DNA of 64,000 nucleotides from Pseudomonas graminis (GCF_002093745.1 NZ_MTSB01000001.1:62001-126000), one strand, 5' to 3'; shown: positions 18,185 to 27,575, counted from the stretch's first letter. Notes: generated by a model from the letters alone, not told the origin. A program made the numbers and translations.

Positions 18185-19770
18185 TTTTTCAGCGCCGTGT
18201 TGAACAGGCTACGCCAGCCATCGCAGAGTTGCTGCCGGGCATGGTCCGGTGGCAAGCGGTGACCGTAGGCCAGGTTTTGCCAGTGTACGGTCAGGTCATG
18301 GCTGAATTCAGTCAGCAGAGGCTGGTTGAGCAGCGTGATACGCGCCAGTACCTGGCCTTCGGTGTCGGCACTTTTCAGTGGCAGTCGGTAATCGCTCAAC
18401 AGGCGGCTGAGCAAGGCGCGGTATAGCAAACCCAGTGCCTCGCGAGGCTGGCTGTTCCAGAGCTGCTCGGCCCGGCCGGCGACATCATCGGGCAGGCTTT
18501 CAGCACTGACCTGCAGGCCGAAAAGCTGTTCGGGAGCGGGGCTGGCTTTTTTCGTCGGGGAGGTTTCCCGGCGCGCAAAGGTTTTCAGCCAATCCCGGTA
18601 GTGCCAGATCAACAGGCCTGCCAGACCGATGACCACGCCCCATAGCAGCACTTCGATCAGGCTGGCCAGTTTGCTTGCCGCCTGCAGAAGTCGATTGAGC
18701 CAGGTGCGCAACCAGCCCTCGTCATGCTTGTCCCTGACCGTTGCCTGTTTTTTTTCCTTTTCAGGAAAGCGCCAGCCGGTCTCAGTGCGGATGTTCTTGA
18801 ACGGGGGCTGTTCCAGAATGCTGTGTATTTCGCGCCTGGCGGCTTCGCTGTTCAGTGGCTGGCGGGTCAGGCGCGGCGTGTCGGGACCGGTCCCGGTCGC
18901 GATGGGTTCTGCTGCGGTAGTTTCAGGCAGCGGGCAGCTGTAGCTTTGTGGGTCGGCCAGCGCCGGGGCGGGGGCTGTCGAGAGCACCAGTCCGACACCG
19001 ATCAACACTACGTAAGCACTGCCGATCAGGCGCTGACGCAGTCGCCTGAAAACCAGTTCGATATCCCAGGCTTCAAGGACTGTCCGGCGATTGAGGTACA
19101 GGGTGAAACCGCACGCAACATAAATGGGTTCCCAGAACACCAACGCCAAGGCATAAAAAAGGTTGGTCAGGTGGTCGATCCAGAGCCACTGGTTTTCTAT
19201 TTCCAGCAGGTTCACCCAGTGCCAGTCGATCTCGATCTGTTGTGGAATCAGGGCGTAGAGCAGGATCAGCAATCCTATCCACAGGGCGTATTCCAGGTGC
19301 GCGCCGACGATGGTGAGCAACCGTGCCGCGCGCAGGTCTTTCTGGCTGAGCAGGCCGATTCGCATGGCGCGTTCGTTACCTGCCAGGTGTTCCAGTTGCT
19401 GCACAGGCAGTTGAAAACTGCGGCTCAGGCTGAGGCGTCGCCACAGCAGGCTGGGCAATAACTGGTCTTTCAGAGTGGCTGGCCAGGCCTTGAGGGCTTG
19501 CCTCAAGGTCGGCGTGGCCCCGAACAGTGACTGCGACAGTATCAGCAGCGGCAAGCGTTCGAAGGCAGGCTTGAGCCACCAGAAAAGGAAGATGACCGCC
19601 GTAGGGTAGTCCCAGAGCAGTACGCTGAGCAGGCCGAAAAAAGGCAGTGTGATGATTGCCCAACTGCTCATCAGCAACCTGCGATGCCGGCCTGCGAGCA
19701 AGACGCCCAGGTCGATGGCTTCCCACGGCGAACGAGGGCGTATGGCGACGTTCGATTCAGTCAGGCGCAT
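18181..19770 (-). CDS. DUF4129 multi-pass membrane protein
   Basis: The 529-residue protein has several membrane helices in the first 270 residues (for example IITLPFFGLLSVLLWDYPT, ALWIGLLILLYALI, YVVLIGVGLVLS). A soluble stretch and another helix near residue 380 (VLLWGVVIGLAGLLIWH) follow, then a C-terminal DUF4129 domain (AEQLWNSQPREALGLLYRALLSRL). Some members of this domain family are fused to transglutaminase-like proteins. It overlaps the SpoIIM-like gene upstream by 14 bases and DUF4350 downstream by 4. Its function is unknown; the context ties it to the MoxR/DUF58 system. Confidence 0.8.
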   Translation of the reverse strand: MRLTESNVAIRPRSPWEAIDLGVLLAGRHRRLLMSSWAIITLPFFGLLSVLLWDYPTAVIFLFWWLKPAFERLPLLILSQSLFGATPTLRQALKAWPATLKDQLLPSLLWRRLSLSRSFQLPVQQLEHLAGNERAMRIGLLSQKDLRAARLLTIVGAHLEYALWIGLLILLYALIPQQIEIDWHWVNLLEIENQWLWIDHLTNLFYALALVFWEPIYVACGFTLYLNRRTVLEAWDIELVFRRLRQRLIGSAYVVLIGVGLVLSTAPAPALADPQSYSCPLPETTAAEPIATGTGPDTPRLTRQPLNSEAARREIHSILEQPPFKNIRTETGWRFPEKEKKQATVRDKHDEGWLRTWLNRLLQAASKLASLIEVLLWGVVIGLAGLLIWHYRDWLKTFARRETSPTKKASPAPEQLFGLQVSAESLPDDVAGRAEQLWNSQPREALGLLYRALLSRLLSDYRLPLKSADTEGQVLARITLLNQPLLTEFSHDLTVHWQNLAYGHRLPPDHARQQLCDGWRSLFNTALKK

Positions 19771-20737
19771 GAGCGGTACGTCCGGCCAGGGGCAGGTACG
19801 CGGCCACCAGTGCCCATAGGGCGGCGCCCACCAGATATTTGATGAGCGGTCCGGGCCAGGTCATCGATGACCAATAGGCTTCGACAAACGCAGCGATCAG
19901 CAGAAACAGGACCACCCCGCCAATCAATTGCACGCTGATTTTTGCTGCGACGCGCAGCGCCGTGCTGCGGGTGACGTTTCCGGGTACCAGCAAGGCCCAC
20001 CCCAGTTTCAGACCTGCCGCTCCGGCCAGTGCGATGGCGGTGAGTTCGAAGGCGCCATGACCCACGACGAACGACCAGAATGTCTGGCCGTAACCGATAT
20101 CGGTCAGATGGCCACCCACGGCGCCGATCATCAACCCGTTGAACAGCAGGAAAAACAGGCTGCCCAGCCCGAACAGCAAACCGCTGGCGTAGGTCTGGAA
20201 GGCGATCCCGATGTTATTCATGATGTAGTAACCGAACATCATCCAGTCCGCGTCGGATTCCCGCTCGATGGATTGCCCGATCCGGCTGGCCGACGGGTCG
20301 TACATGCTCTGCATCTCAGTGAGCTGTTCCGGGCTGACGACGCTGTAGACCAGTTGCGGAAAACCGTACACCAGCAGCCCCATGATGATCAGGCTGCCGA
20401 ACAACAGCCCGCTGGCGACCAGCACGAATCGCCATTCGGACCGCACCAGACGCGGAAACCCTCCCACAATGAAACCCAGCAGTCGGGCACCGGCAGCGCT
20501 GCGGTGACGGTAAAGCTGCTGGTGGCCACGCATGGCCAACTGATGCAAGGGATCGATCAGATGACTGCTGTAGCCACGCTCCTGAGCCAGCGCCAACTGG
20601 TGGCAAATACGTCGATAGTCGCTCGGGAATGTCCCGCTGGCGTCCGCATCGGCTTTGCCGTGCTCCAGCGCGTCAAGGTGCCGGGCAAAGCGCTGCCATT
20701 CCTCTTCATGGCATGTTTCGAACAGGCTCTGCTTCAT
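19757..20737 (-). CDS. SpoIIM-like (DUF95) membrane protein
   Basis: This 326-residue integral membrane protein has a soluble helical N-terminus (CHEEEWQRFARHLDALEHG) followed by about five membrane helices. They include the SpoIIM/DUF95 block (MFGYYIMNNIGIAFQTYASGLLFGLGSLFFLLFNGLMIGA, GHGAFELTAIALAGAAGLKLG). In Bacillus SpoIIM is part of the engulfment machinery; non-sporulating bacteria carry homologues in MoxR clusters without known role. It is the second gene of the operon, overlapping the RDD gene stop by 4 bases. Confidence 0.83.
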   Translation of the reverse strand: MKQSLFETCHEEEWQRFARHLDALEHGKADADASGTFPSDYRRICHQLALAQERGYSSHLIDPLHQLAMRGHQQLYRHRSAAGARLLGFIVGGFPRLVRSEWRFVLVASGLLFGSLIIMGLLVYGFPQLVYSVVSPEQLTEMQSMYDPSASRIGQSIERESDADWMMFGYYIMNNIGIAFQTYASGLLFGLGSLFFLLFNGLMIGAVGGHLTDIGYGQTFWSFVVGHGAFELTAIALAGAAGLKLGWALLVPGNVTRSTALRVAAKISVQLIGGVVLFLLIAAFVEAYWSSMTWPGPLIKYLVGAALWALVAAYLPLAGRTAHAPD

Positions 20738-21459
20738 TTCGACCCCAGCAGGCTGCGAGCAATGCCGTTCATGTGGACGACGGCCTTGTCGGCAGGAATG
20801 CGCAGTGGTTCGGCCAGAATCAGCGCCAGTTCCTGGGTGCGTGCGCTGGAGAGTTCGCTTTGCCGCTCTGCCAGGCTGAGCACTGCACGCTGTTCATCCA
20901 GGCGCAGGGGGAACGGCACAATGACCGGTTCTGCTTCCGGCAGGGTGGGGCGGGCTGTGGGTCGGTCGCTGTAGATCACCAGTGTGCCGGCGGCGAGATC
21001 TCCCAGGCGTTTGAACAACGGATGGTTCAGGCACGTGATCGCGCCGAGCCCGTAGCCGATCGGGAGCATGTCGACGAAGCGCAGCAGATTGCGTATCAGC
21101 GAGGAAGACCAGTCTATGGGGGTGCCATCGTCGTGTACCACTCGCAGGCCGAGGGCGCGCTTTCCCGGTGTACGCCCTTGGCCAAGCACTTCAAACAGCA
21201 CCATGTACCACCAGTTCACCAGAAAAAACACGATGGCGCCCAAGCCGATGCCGAGTTTGTCGAACACTTGCAGGAACATATAGAGCACGCCGATGAGCGC
21301 TGCGCGTATAGCGAGGTCGATGCTGAACGCCAAGGCGCGGGAAACCAGACCGGCAGGGCGGAGAACCATGTCGATGCCTTCCGGGGTCTCGATGTCGATA
21401 CGGGTGTCCAGTTGCATGGGCAGCTTTGCATTCCTTGGCACAGCGGGAAGGGATGACAT
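20734..21459 (-). CDS. RDD family membrane protein
   Basis: This 241-residue protein has an RDD domain: the first helix carries the conserved Arg (GLVSRALAFSIDLAIRAALIG), a second helix follows (GLGAIVFFLVNWWYMVLF), and then GRTPGKRALGLRVVHDDG and the third segment. The function of RDD proteins is poorly defined; some may be transporters. It is the first gene of the MoxR operon. The start is uncertain: ATG 21459 lacks a clear ribosome site, and in-frame ATG 21417 (MQLDTRIDIETPEG) fits the usual family N-terminus as well. Confidence 0.82.
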   Translation of the reverse strand: MSSLPAVPRNAKLPMQLDTRIDIETPEGIDMVLRPAGLVSRALAFSIDLAIRAALIGVLYMFLQVFDKLGIGLGAIVFFLVNWWYMVLFEVLGQGRTPGKRALGLRVVHDDGTPIDWSSSLIRNLLRFVDMLPIGYGLGAITCLNHPLFKRLGDLAAGTLVIYSDRPTARPTLPEAEPVIVPFPLRLDEQRAVLSLAERQSELSSARTQELALILAEPLRIPADKAVVHMNGIARSLLGSK

Positions 21460-21639
21460 TGTCGGGAGGGTGCCCCTGAAAACCAGAACTGATGCTAGCT
21501 ACCGCAGCGGAGCTAAGCAACCGACCATTCAAGACGCCGGCTGTAAGAAAACATTTCCCTGTGCGCCGGATACCAGCCCATTAGCCAACGACGGCCTTGA
21601 CGCCCTACACTTCGAGGGTCTTTTGCTCAGGATCAGCCC

Positions 21640-23070
21640 GTGACTTCCAGCATTTTCTGGTATGACTACGAAACCACCGGTATCAACCCGCGCAATGATC
21701 GTGCGTTGCAGATGGCCGGTATCCGCACCGATGCCGAGCTCAATGAAATTGCGCCTCCGGTCAATCTGTACTGCCAGCCCGGTGATGACATTCTGCCTCA
21801 TCCCGCCGCCTGTGTGATCACCGGCATCACGCCGGCCACCTTGGCCGAAAAAGGCTTGTGCGAGGCCGATTTCATGACCCGCGTGCATGCCGAACTCTCT
21901 GCGCCCGGCACGTGCGGCGCGGGTTACAACACATTGCGTTTCGACGATGAAGTCACGCGATACAGTTTCTACCGCAACTTTTTCGACCCCTATGCGCGCG
22001 AATGGCAGGGCGGCAACACTCGCTGGGACCTGATCGATGTGGTGCGCGCAGCCTACGCATTGCGCCCTGACGGCATTGTCTGGCCGGAACAGGATGGTCG
22101 GGTCACGCTCAAGCTGGAGCGATTGACGGCCGCCAATGGTATTGATCATGGGCAGGCGCACGATGCGTTATCCGATGTCCGTGCAACTATCGCATTGGCT
22201 CGCCTGATTCGCGAGAAGCAGCCCAGGCTTTATGACTATCTGTTTGCATTGCGTACTAAACAGAAAGTCCAGGACCAGGTCCATCTCATGCAGCCACTGG
22301 TGCATATTTCGGGACGTTTTTCGGCCGCGCGTAACTACCTGGGCGTCGTGCTTCCGCTGGCATGGCATCCCCATAATCGCAACGCGCTGATTGTCTGCGA
22401 CCTGCACCTGGATCATTCGCCGTTGTTAAAGTACGACGCTGAAACGCTAAAGCAACGCTTATATACGCGGCATGACGCGTTGCAAGAAGGCGAATTGCCA
22501 GTGCCGCTGAAATTGCTGCATATAAATCGTTGTCCAGTGGTCGCGCCATTGGGCGTGCTGCGTCACGAGGATCAGCAACGTCTGCAATTGGATATGGCAG
22601 CTTATCAGGCACGTGCTGCGCAGTTGAGTGACAGCCGAGAAGTTTGGCAGGATAAATTACAGGTCCTCTACGGCAAGGATGACTTCGTGGCAAGTGAAGA
22701 TCCCGAACAACAGTTATATGATGGATTTATCGGTGATCGTGACCGGCGACTGTGCGAGCAAGTTCGACACGCCGAGCCTGAACAACTGGCCCGTGACGGG
22801 TGGCCGTTCGATGATGCTCGCTTGCCAGAGTTGTTATTCAGGTACCGGGCTCGTAACTTTCCAGGCACCTTGAGCGCCGAAGAGCAACAGCGCTGGCTGA
22901 CGTTCTGTCAGCAGCGGCTGAGCAGCCCTGAATGGGGCGCGCCCAATACCCTACAGGATTTTACGAAAGCGCTGATTGACGTGTCGCTTAGTGCCACCCC
23001 GCCGCAGCTGGAGGTATTGCGGCAATGGCAGGATTACGCCCAGCAGCTGAGTAAACGTCTGGGGGTATAA
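21640..23070 (+). CDS. sbcB: Exodeoxyribonuclease I
   Basis: The 476-residue product matches Exo I, which degrades single-stranded DNA 3' to 5' and acts in mismatch repair and in suppressing RecF-pathway intermediates. Start GTG 21640 has CAGGA 8 bases upstream. The DEDDh exonuclease motifs are visible: Asp9 and Glu11 in WYDYETTG, AGYNTLRFDDEVTR, and HDALSDVRATIALA. The SH3-like and helical C-terminal domains that clamp the DNA follow. It is monocistronic with a strong terminator and divergent from the RDD operon. Confidence 0.95.
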   Translation: MTSSIFWYDYETTGINPRNDRALQMAGIRTDAELNEIAPPVNLYCQPGDDILPHPAACVITGITPATLAEKGLCEADFMTRVHAELSAPGTCGAGYNTLRFDDEVTRYSFYRNFFDPYAREWQGGNTRWDLIDVVRAAYALRPDGIVWPEQDGRVTLKLERLTAANGIDHGQAHDALSDVRATIALARLIREKQPRLYDYLFALRTKQKVQDQVHLMQPLVHISGRFSAARNYLGVVLPLAWHPHNRNALIVCDLHLDHSPLLKYDAETLKQRLYTRHDALQEGELPVPLKLLHINRCPVVAPLGVLRHEDQQRLQLDMAAYQARAAQLSDSREVWQDKLQVLYGKDDFVASEDPEQQLYDGFIGDRDRRLCEQVRHAEPEQLARDGWPFDDARLPELLFRYRARNFPGTLSAEEQQRWLTFCQQRLSSPEWGAPNTLQDFTKALIDVSLSATPPQLEVLRQWQDYAQQLSKRLGV

Positions 23071-23083
23071 ATAGCGGACAATA

Positions 23084-23109
23084 AAAAACGCCAGCAAGCT
23101 GGCGTTTTT
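23084..23109. terminator. Bidirectional intrinsic terminator between sbcB and mvaT
   Basis: AAAAACGCCAGC and GCTGGCGTTTTT form a 12-bp perfect stem between the convergent sbcB and mvaT genes, with A/T runs on both sides. Confidence 0.85.
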
Positions 23110-23139
23110 CAATGGCCGTCAATCACGACCGTATGAAGC

Positions 23140-23520
23140 TTAGCCCAACAGAGTGGCCCAGCTTTCAACGTCGTCACTGCCCCACTTGGCTTTCCACTCT
23201 TTCAGCGTTTTGTGGTTGCCACCTTTGGTTTCGATGACTTCGCCGTTGTGCGGGTTCTTGTATTGCTTGACCTTGCGAGCGCGTTTGGTGCCGGCAGGTT
23301 TAACAGCGCCGCCACGGGGGGCTTTGTTGACCTTGGCGTCCGGATCCAGCAGAGCAATGATGTCACGCAGCGATTTCTGATATTCGCCCATCAGCGTGCG
23401 CAGTTTGCCTTCGAATTCCAGCTCGGTTTGCAGTTTGTCGTCTTGCGACAGGTTCTTCAAACGGGCTTGCAGTTCTTTGATGGCTTCTTCGGTGGCGCGG
23501 TATTCGTTGATCAGGGACAT
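23140..23520 (-). CDS. mvaT: MvaT-family H-NS-like nucleoid protein
   Basis: The 126-residue protein has an N-terminal coiled-coil oligomerisation region (EYRATEEAIKELQARLKNLSQDDKL). A basic linker follows (KPAGTKRARKVKQYKNP), then the C-terminal DNA-binding domain (GEVIETKGGNHKTLKEWKAKWG), which includes the AT-pincer-type GGN. MvaT proteins silence AT-rich, horizontally acquired genes in Pseudomonas. It is therefore a plausible repressor of the AT-richer loci in this window, such as the tccC tail and xaxAB; that link is inference. It is a single gene with an AT-rich upstream region. Confidence 0.93.
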   Translation of the reverse strand: MSLINEYRATEEAIKELQARLKNLSQDDKLQTELEFEGKLRTLMGEYQKSLRDIIALLDPDAKVNKAPRGGAVKPAGTKRARKVKQYKNPHNGEVIETKGGNHKTLKEWKAKWGSDDVESWATLLG

Positions 23521-23878
23521 GAGGAGACCTTATGTTGTGAAGGGTGGCAGGGACACAGTGCGGCAATAATAGTCACTGTAAATGAGCAAGTAAACATTAA
23601 ATAAAAGTTTTATTTGAATTATTTAGCAATATACACGCGTCCTACAGACGTCTGAACTAGGTGGGCGCCCGGCTTCCTTCAAAAGAACGCGGCTATAAAG
23701 CCCTGCTTAATATAGGTCTTGTTTAGCGCCGGGTCCTCGGAAAGCCGATACTGGCAAGGTGCAATCTTTTGCCTGGGCGGCGTCCTTTCCGACAGGCGAA
23801 TCGGGTCAACAGAGATACTGCAGTTTTGCTGCGCAGCCGCTAGAATGGCGGCTTTGCGAAGTTCTGGAGTTTCCCCCA
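23521..23878. other. Divergent mvaT-purU intergenic region with potential 5' UTR structure
   Basis: These 358 bases hold no convincing gene. The mvaT-proximal half is AT-rich. The purU-proximal half holds the arms TCGGAAAG (23737-23744) and CTTTCCGA (23785-23792), with an inner GGCAA/TTGCC pair. An alternative short hairpin TCGGAAAGCCGA would compete with the long-range stem. Confidence 0.4.
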
Positions 23879-24730
23879 ATGCGCACTTTTCGTCTGGTGA
23901 TTGCTTGCCCGGACCGTGTAGGCATCGTTGCCAAAGTCAGTAACTTTCTGGCGTCCCATAACGGCTGGATCACTGAAGCGAGTCATCACTCTGACACTCT
24001 CAGCGGCTGGTTTTTCATGCGTCATGAAATCCGTGCCGATACCCTGCCTTTTGATCTGGACGGGTTTCGTGAGGCCTTCACGCCCATCGCCGAAGCGTTC
24101 TCGATGGACTGGCGCATCACCGATTCGGCACAGAAGAAGCGCGTCGTACTCATGGCCAGCCGTGAATCCCACTGCCTGGCGGACCTGCTGCACCGCTGGC
24201 ACAGTGATGAACTCGACTGCGATATCGCCTGTGTCATTTCAAACCATCAGGACCTGCGCAGCATGGTCGAGTGGCATGACATTCCTTATTACCATGTACC
24301 GGTAGACCCTAAAGACAAGGAACCGGCCTTTGCCGAAGTGTCGCGTCTGGTCGGGCATCATCAGGCGGATGTTGTCGTCCTGGCGCGTTACATGCAAATC
24401 CTGCCGCCGCAACTGTGCCGTGAGTACGCCCACCAGGTGATCAATATCCACCACAGTTTCCTGCCTTCGTTTGTCGGTGCCAAGCCTTACCACCAGGCGT
24501 CGTTGCGCGGCGTCAAACTGATTGGCGCGACCTGCCACTATGTCACCGAAGAGCTTGATGCCGGCCCGATCATCGAACAGGATGTGGTGCGCGTCAGTCA
24601 CCGTGACAGCATCGAAAACATGGTGCGTTTCGGTCGTGACGTGGAAAAGATGGTATTGGCTCGCGGTCTGCGTGCCCACCTGGAAGACCGTGTTCTGGTA
24701 CACGACAACAAGACAGTCGTCTTCAGTTGA
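23879..24730 (+). CDS. purU: Formyltetrahydrofolate deformylase
   Basis: This 283-residue protein hydrolyses 10-formyl-THF to formate and THF, balancing one-carbon pools. An ACT regulatory domain opens the protein (FRLVIACPDRVGIVAKVSNFLASHNG) and the formyltransferase-like catalytic domain follows. It shows NIHHSFLPSFVGAKPYHQA and YVTEELDAGPIIEQD, containing the catalytic His and Asp. I use ATG 23879 (MRTFRLV, with a GGAG upstream); the frame is open further upstream but the extension is not family-like. Pseudomonads often have several PurU paralogues, so the exact physiological role of this copy is open. Confidence 0.93.
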   Translation: MRTFRLVIACPDRVGIVAKVSNFLASHNGWITEASHHSDTLSGWFFMRHEIRADTLPFDLDGFREAFTPIAEAFSMDWRITDSAQKKRVVLMASRESHCLADLLHRWHSDELDCDIACVISNHQDLRSMVEWHDIPYYHVPVDPKDKEPAFAEVSRLVGHHQADVVVLARYMQILPPQLCREYAHQVINIHHSFLPSFVGAKPYHQASLRGVKLIGATCHYVTEELDAGPIIEQDVVRVSHRDSIENMVRFGRDVEKMVLARGLRAHLEDRVLVHDNKTVVFS

Positions 24731-24805
24731 TCTATTGTTCGGGGGCGCGCCGGTCGCGCTCCCGACGCAATGTCGGCAAGGGTGCAATGCTCAAGGTGAC
24801 AGCCG

Positions 24806-25021
24806 ATGACAGATCCGCTCGATAAAGCCACGTCCACCGCCCCAGCCACGCTTGGCGAAGGCTGCCTCAGCCGATATGACCCCGCTGCCCTGACGCCGGA
24901 AGACGGTGCCGACTTTGACGGTGCTGCCCAGTTGTGGCTTGAACTGCAGAACGCAGCCGGGGGAGGGAGTACGCAGGTACTTGATGAGGCGGTTATCGCG
25001 GCGCAAAAACAACGCAGGTGA
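24806..25021 (+). CDS. Small hypothetical protein
   Basis: This is a 71-codon frame with an ATG preceded by AAGGTGACAG, ending just before a strong terminator. The product (MTDPLDKATSTAPATLGEGC...) is acidic and Ala/Asp-rich, with no signal peptide or membrane segment. I recognise no family. It sits 75 bases after purU and may be transcribed with it. The terminator directly after its stop supports a real gene end here, but coding status is unproven. Confidence 0.5.
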   Translation: MTDPLDKATSTAPATLGEGCLSRYDPAALTPEDGADFDGAAQLWLELQNAAGGGSTQVLDEAVIAAQKQRR

Positions 25022-25029
25022 TGCAAACC

Positions 25030-25064
25030 CCTTGGGGCGATGCCGGTTAGGCATCGCCCCAAGG
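25030..25064. terminator. Bidirectional intrinsic terminator
   Basis: A perfect 15-bp stem (CCTTGGGGCGATGCC / GGCATCGCCCCAAGG) with a 5-base loop lies between the small gene at 24.8 kb and the convergent phosphate transporter. T-runs are short, but the stem is very stable. Confidence 0.65.
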
Positions 25065-25071
25065 ACGTTGA

Positions 25072-26544
25072 TCAGGACAGCGCTTTGGACGCCAGCCAGA
25101 ACAGCGCAGCAGACAGGGCGACGGTCGCTGGCAGGGTCAGCACCCAGGCGAGCAGGATGGTGCGAACCGTTCCGCCTTGCAGGCCGCTCTTGTTGGCAAC
25201 CATCGTACCGGCCACGCCTGACGAGAGAATGTGGGTTGTGGACACCGGCAGGCTGAACACGTTGGCGAGGCCGATGGCACAGGCGGTGGTGATTTGCGCC
25301 GACATGCCTTGTGCGTAGGTCATGCCTTGCTTGCCGATCTTCTCGCCGATGGTCAGGACCACACGTTTCCAGCCAACCATGGTGCCAATGCCCAGCGCCA
25401 GTGCAACGGCCAGAATCACCCAGAACGGCGCGTACTCCGTCGTGGCGGTCAGGTCTTTGCGCAGTTTTTCCAGGTCGGATTTTTCGCGGGCAGCCAGGTC
25501 TGGAAGCTTGCCGACCTTGCGTGCGGTGTCGTCCAGGCACAACAGATAGCGACGTACTTCGATGCGGCTTTCAGGCGCGAGCGAATGGTAGTCCGATACA
25601 CCTTTCAGGCGGTCGAGCAGGGCGTCGATGGTCGGTTCGGTCTGCTTCGGGTTACAGGCGGAGCTGGACGGCAAGTCGCCTTTTTCAGCCTTGCCCATCG
25701 CCAGGTATTCGCCCAGCATGCTGCTGTTGCGTTGATAGAACTGGCTGAGATGCTGTGTGGCATCGCGGGTTCGTTCGATTTGATAGGTCGTGCTGGTGAG
25801 GTCCAGGACGAACTGGCTTGGCACGATGCCGATCAACACCAGCATGATCAGGCCAATGCCTTTCTGGCCGTCATTGGAGCCGTGTACGAAGCTGACCGCC
25901 ATTGCGGAAATCACCAGCACCAGACGATTCCAGAAAGGGGGGTGCTTCTTGTCATCGAGCTTGCGGCGCTGATCGGGCGTCTTGTGCATTTTCGACAGTG
26001 GGCGCCACCATTTCAGCCCGAGCAACACCAGGCCGGCCACGATGAAACCGGCCAGTGGCGAGAACACCAGCGAAGCACCGATATCGATCGCTTTCTGCCA
26101 GTTGACGCCATCGGCCAGCGGGATGTCATTGATCAGGGCGTTGGCCAGGCCCACGCCGAGTATCGAGCCGATGAGGGTGTGGGAACTGGAAGCCGGGATG
26201 CCGAAGTACCAGGTGCCGAGGTTCCAGGTAATGGCCGCGGCCAGCAACGAGAACACCATGGCCAGGCCGTGTCCGGTGTTGACGTTGATCAGCAGTTCGA
26301 CCGGCAGCAGATGGACAATGGCGTACGCAACGCCAACACCGCCCAGCAATACGCCGAGAAAGTTGAATATACCCGAGAAGAACACCGCCAGATGAGGCGG
26401 CATGGCTTTGGTATAAATGACTGTCGCCACCGCGTTGGCGGTGTCATGAAAGCCGTTGATGAACTCGAAGGTGAGGACGAAAGCCAGGGCGAGCAACAGG
26501 CTCACAAGCACCCAGGCATCAAGCCCGCTGAATAAATCGATCAT
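25072..26544 (-). CDS. pit: Pit-family inorganic phosphate transporter
   Basis: The 490-residue membrane protein matches the low-affinity Pit transporters that import metal-phosphate with protons. Two inverted Pit signatures are visible: GFHDTANAVATVIYTKAM near residue 30 and VHGSNDGQKGIGL in the middle, each in a helical hairpin. A long hydrophilic loop (about residues 270-385) precedes the last helices, which hold GLANVFSLPVSTTHILSSGVAGTM. I choose ATG 26544 (MIDLFSGLDAWVLV), the last Met before the first helix. It is a single gene with terminator. Confidence 0.92.
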   Translation of the reverse strand: MIDLFSGLDAWVLVSLLLALAFVLTFEFINGFHDTANAVATVIYTKAMPPHLAVFFSGIFNFLGVLLGGVGVAYAIVHLLPVELLINVNTGHGLAMVFSLLAAAITWNLGTWYFGIPASSSHTLIGSILGVGLANALINDIPLADGVNWQKAIDIGASLVFSPLAGFIVAGLVLLGLKWWRPLSKMHKTPDQRRKLDDKKHPPFWNRLVLVISAMAVSFVHGSNDGQKGIGLIMLVLIGIVPSQFVLDLTSTTYQIERTRDATQHLSQFYQRNSSMLGEYLAMGKAEKGDLPSSSACNPKQTEPTIDALLDRLKGVSDYHSLAPESRIEVRRYLLCLDDTARKVGKLPDLAAREKSDLEKLRKDLTATTEYAPFWVILAVALALGIGTMVGWKRVVLTIGEKIGKQGMTYAQGMSAQITTACAIGLANVFSLPVSTTHILSSGVAGTMVANKSGLQGGTVRTILLAWVLTLPATVALSAALFWLASKALS

Positions 26545-26748
26545 GTAGGTTTTCTGACCGGGTCTGAAGGGGGCGAGATTATGACAGAAAAAATACAGCA
26601 CGACTTGTCATCACTACGCGGTGTCGCTTCAAGCCAAAAAAAAGACGCATGAGCGCCGCCCCGTTGAATGCTCAATGAGGCCGTTGTGCGTAGGTTTGCG
26701 GATGCAGGAAAGCTGCGATGAACAGGTCGGGGCATTAGGCCCGTTGTG

Positions 26749-26946
26749 TCATGGCTCTTCTTTCAGACCTTCTTCCATTTTTTGCAGTTCTTGCTTGAAC
26801 GCCTGATCCAGCAAGCTGGCTCGTTTGCGCCACGGCTTGCGCTCCGGTTCCGGTTGCGCGGCGTAGGTGGTGATTTCGCCGCCGTAGACATCCTTGTAAC
26901 GTTGCTCCTGGCGCTCAAGTTCCGCGCGCAGTTCATCTTTAGTCAC
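26749..26946 (-). CDS. Small conserved charged protein
   Basis: This is a 65-residue, highly charged helical protein ([23 protein letters not shown]...) starting at GTG 26946 with AGGT 8 bases upstream. No membrane segment or signal is seen. It resembles short Pseudomonas hypothetical proteins, but I cannot name a family. The charge pattern and heptad-like spacing suggest a helical or coiled-coil protein. Confidence 0.6.
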   Translation of the reverse strand: MTKDELRAELERQEQRYKDVYGGEITTYAAQPEPERKPWRKRASLLDQAFKQELQKMEEGLKEEP

Positions 26947-27544
26947 TGTATTACCTGTTCAAGTCAAATGAGGTCTGGTGATAACGCAAAACATGGCATG
27001 TATGTCCGCTACCGTCTGCTCGTTGAACCAGAACAGGCAAAAGCCTGCGCGGATGTCGAACCGAAGGGCGTCGGGCATCTTGCAATTGCTTGCGGCTACG
27101 CGCACCAGAAAAACAGTTGTCGTAGCGACAGAGGTTTTGATTTCAAGCGCCGGTGCCGGTGTTTGACTGACGTTTCGGCGATCTTGCTGGAGGTGCAACC
27201 TGAAGGCGCTTCGACAAGAGAGTCGAGGCAGACAGTTCATGCACGGATCCAAAAGTGCGAAGGGAGTGCCGACTCACTGAGAGACACTATCTCCAAGAAG
27301 CCCTGTTACGTCAACAGCAGACCTTGAATGAGTTCACATGTCTGTTTTTTTTGTACGACTGTTCTGAAGTTTTAGTGGGCCGTTTATATGAAAGAACTTT
27401 TATAAAGTAATGTTCAGCCCGTTATGACAAGACACGTGTGATGGAATTCACAGAGTTTCATACCTGAGATGACAGAGGGTTTTTTGCGCGTGCGGGAAAA
27501 GGGACTGACAAAAGGGGTGTCGAGCGGGTGGGTTCGTTTTCCAA
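26947..27544. other. Non-coding or uncharacterised spacer
   Basis: About 600 bases with no convincing gene on either strand. The short open frames lack ribosome sites and family resemblance. The stretch 27310-27420 is AT-rich. The next recognisable element is the candidate small RNA terminator at 27551-27575. Confidence 0.5.
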
Positions 27545-27550
27545 TGAAAA

Positions 27551-27575
27551 CGGCCTTGCTGGTTGAGCAAGGCCG
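27551..27575 (-). terminator. Intrinsic terminator of the candidate small RNA
   Basis: A 10-bp GC-rich stem with a 5-base loop is followed on the minus strand by TTTT, giving a canonical rho-independent signal. On the plus strand no T-run follows. Confidence 0.8.

Noticed and set aside
24791..25540. A long minus-strand frame across the end of purU and the phosphate transporter
   Set aside because: It lies antisense to or out of frame with clearly identified genes and its translation is low-complexity Arg/Gly-rich text without family resemblance.
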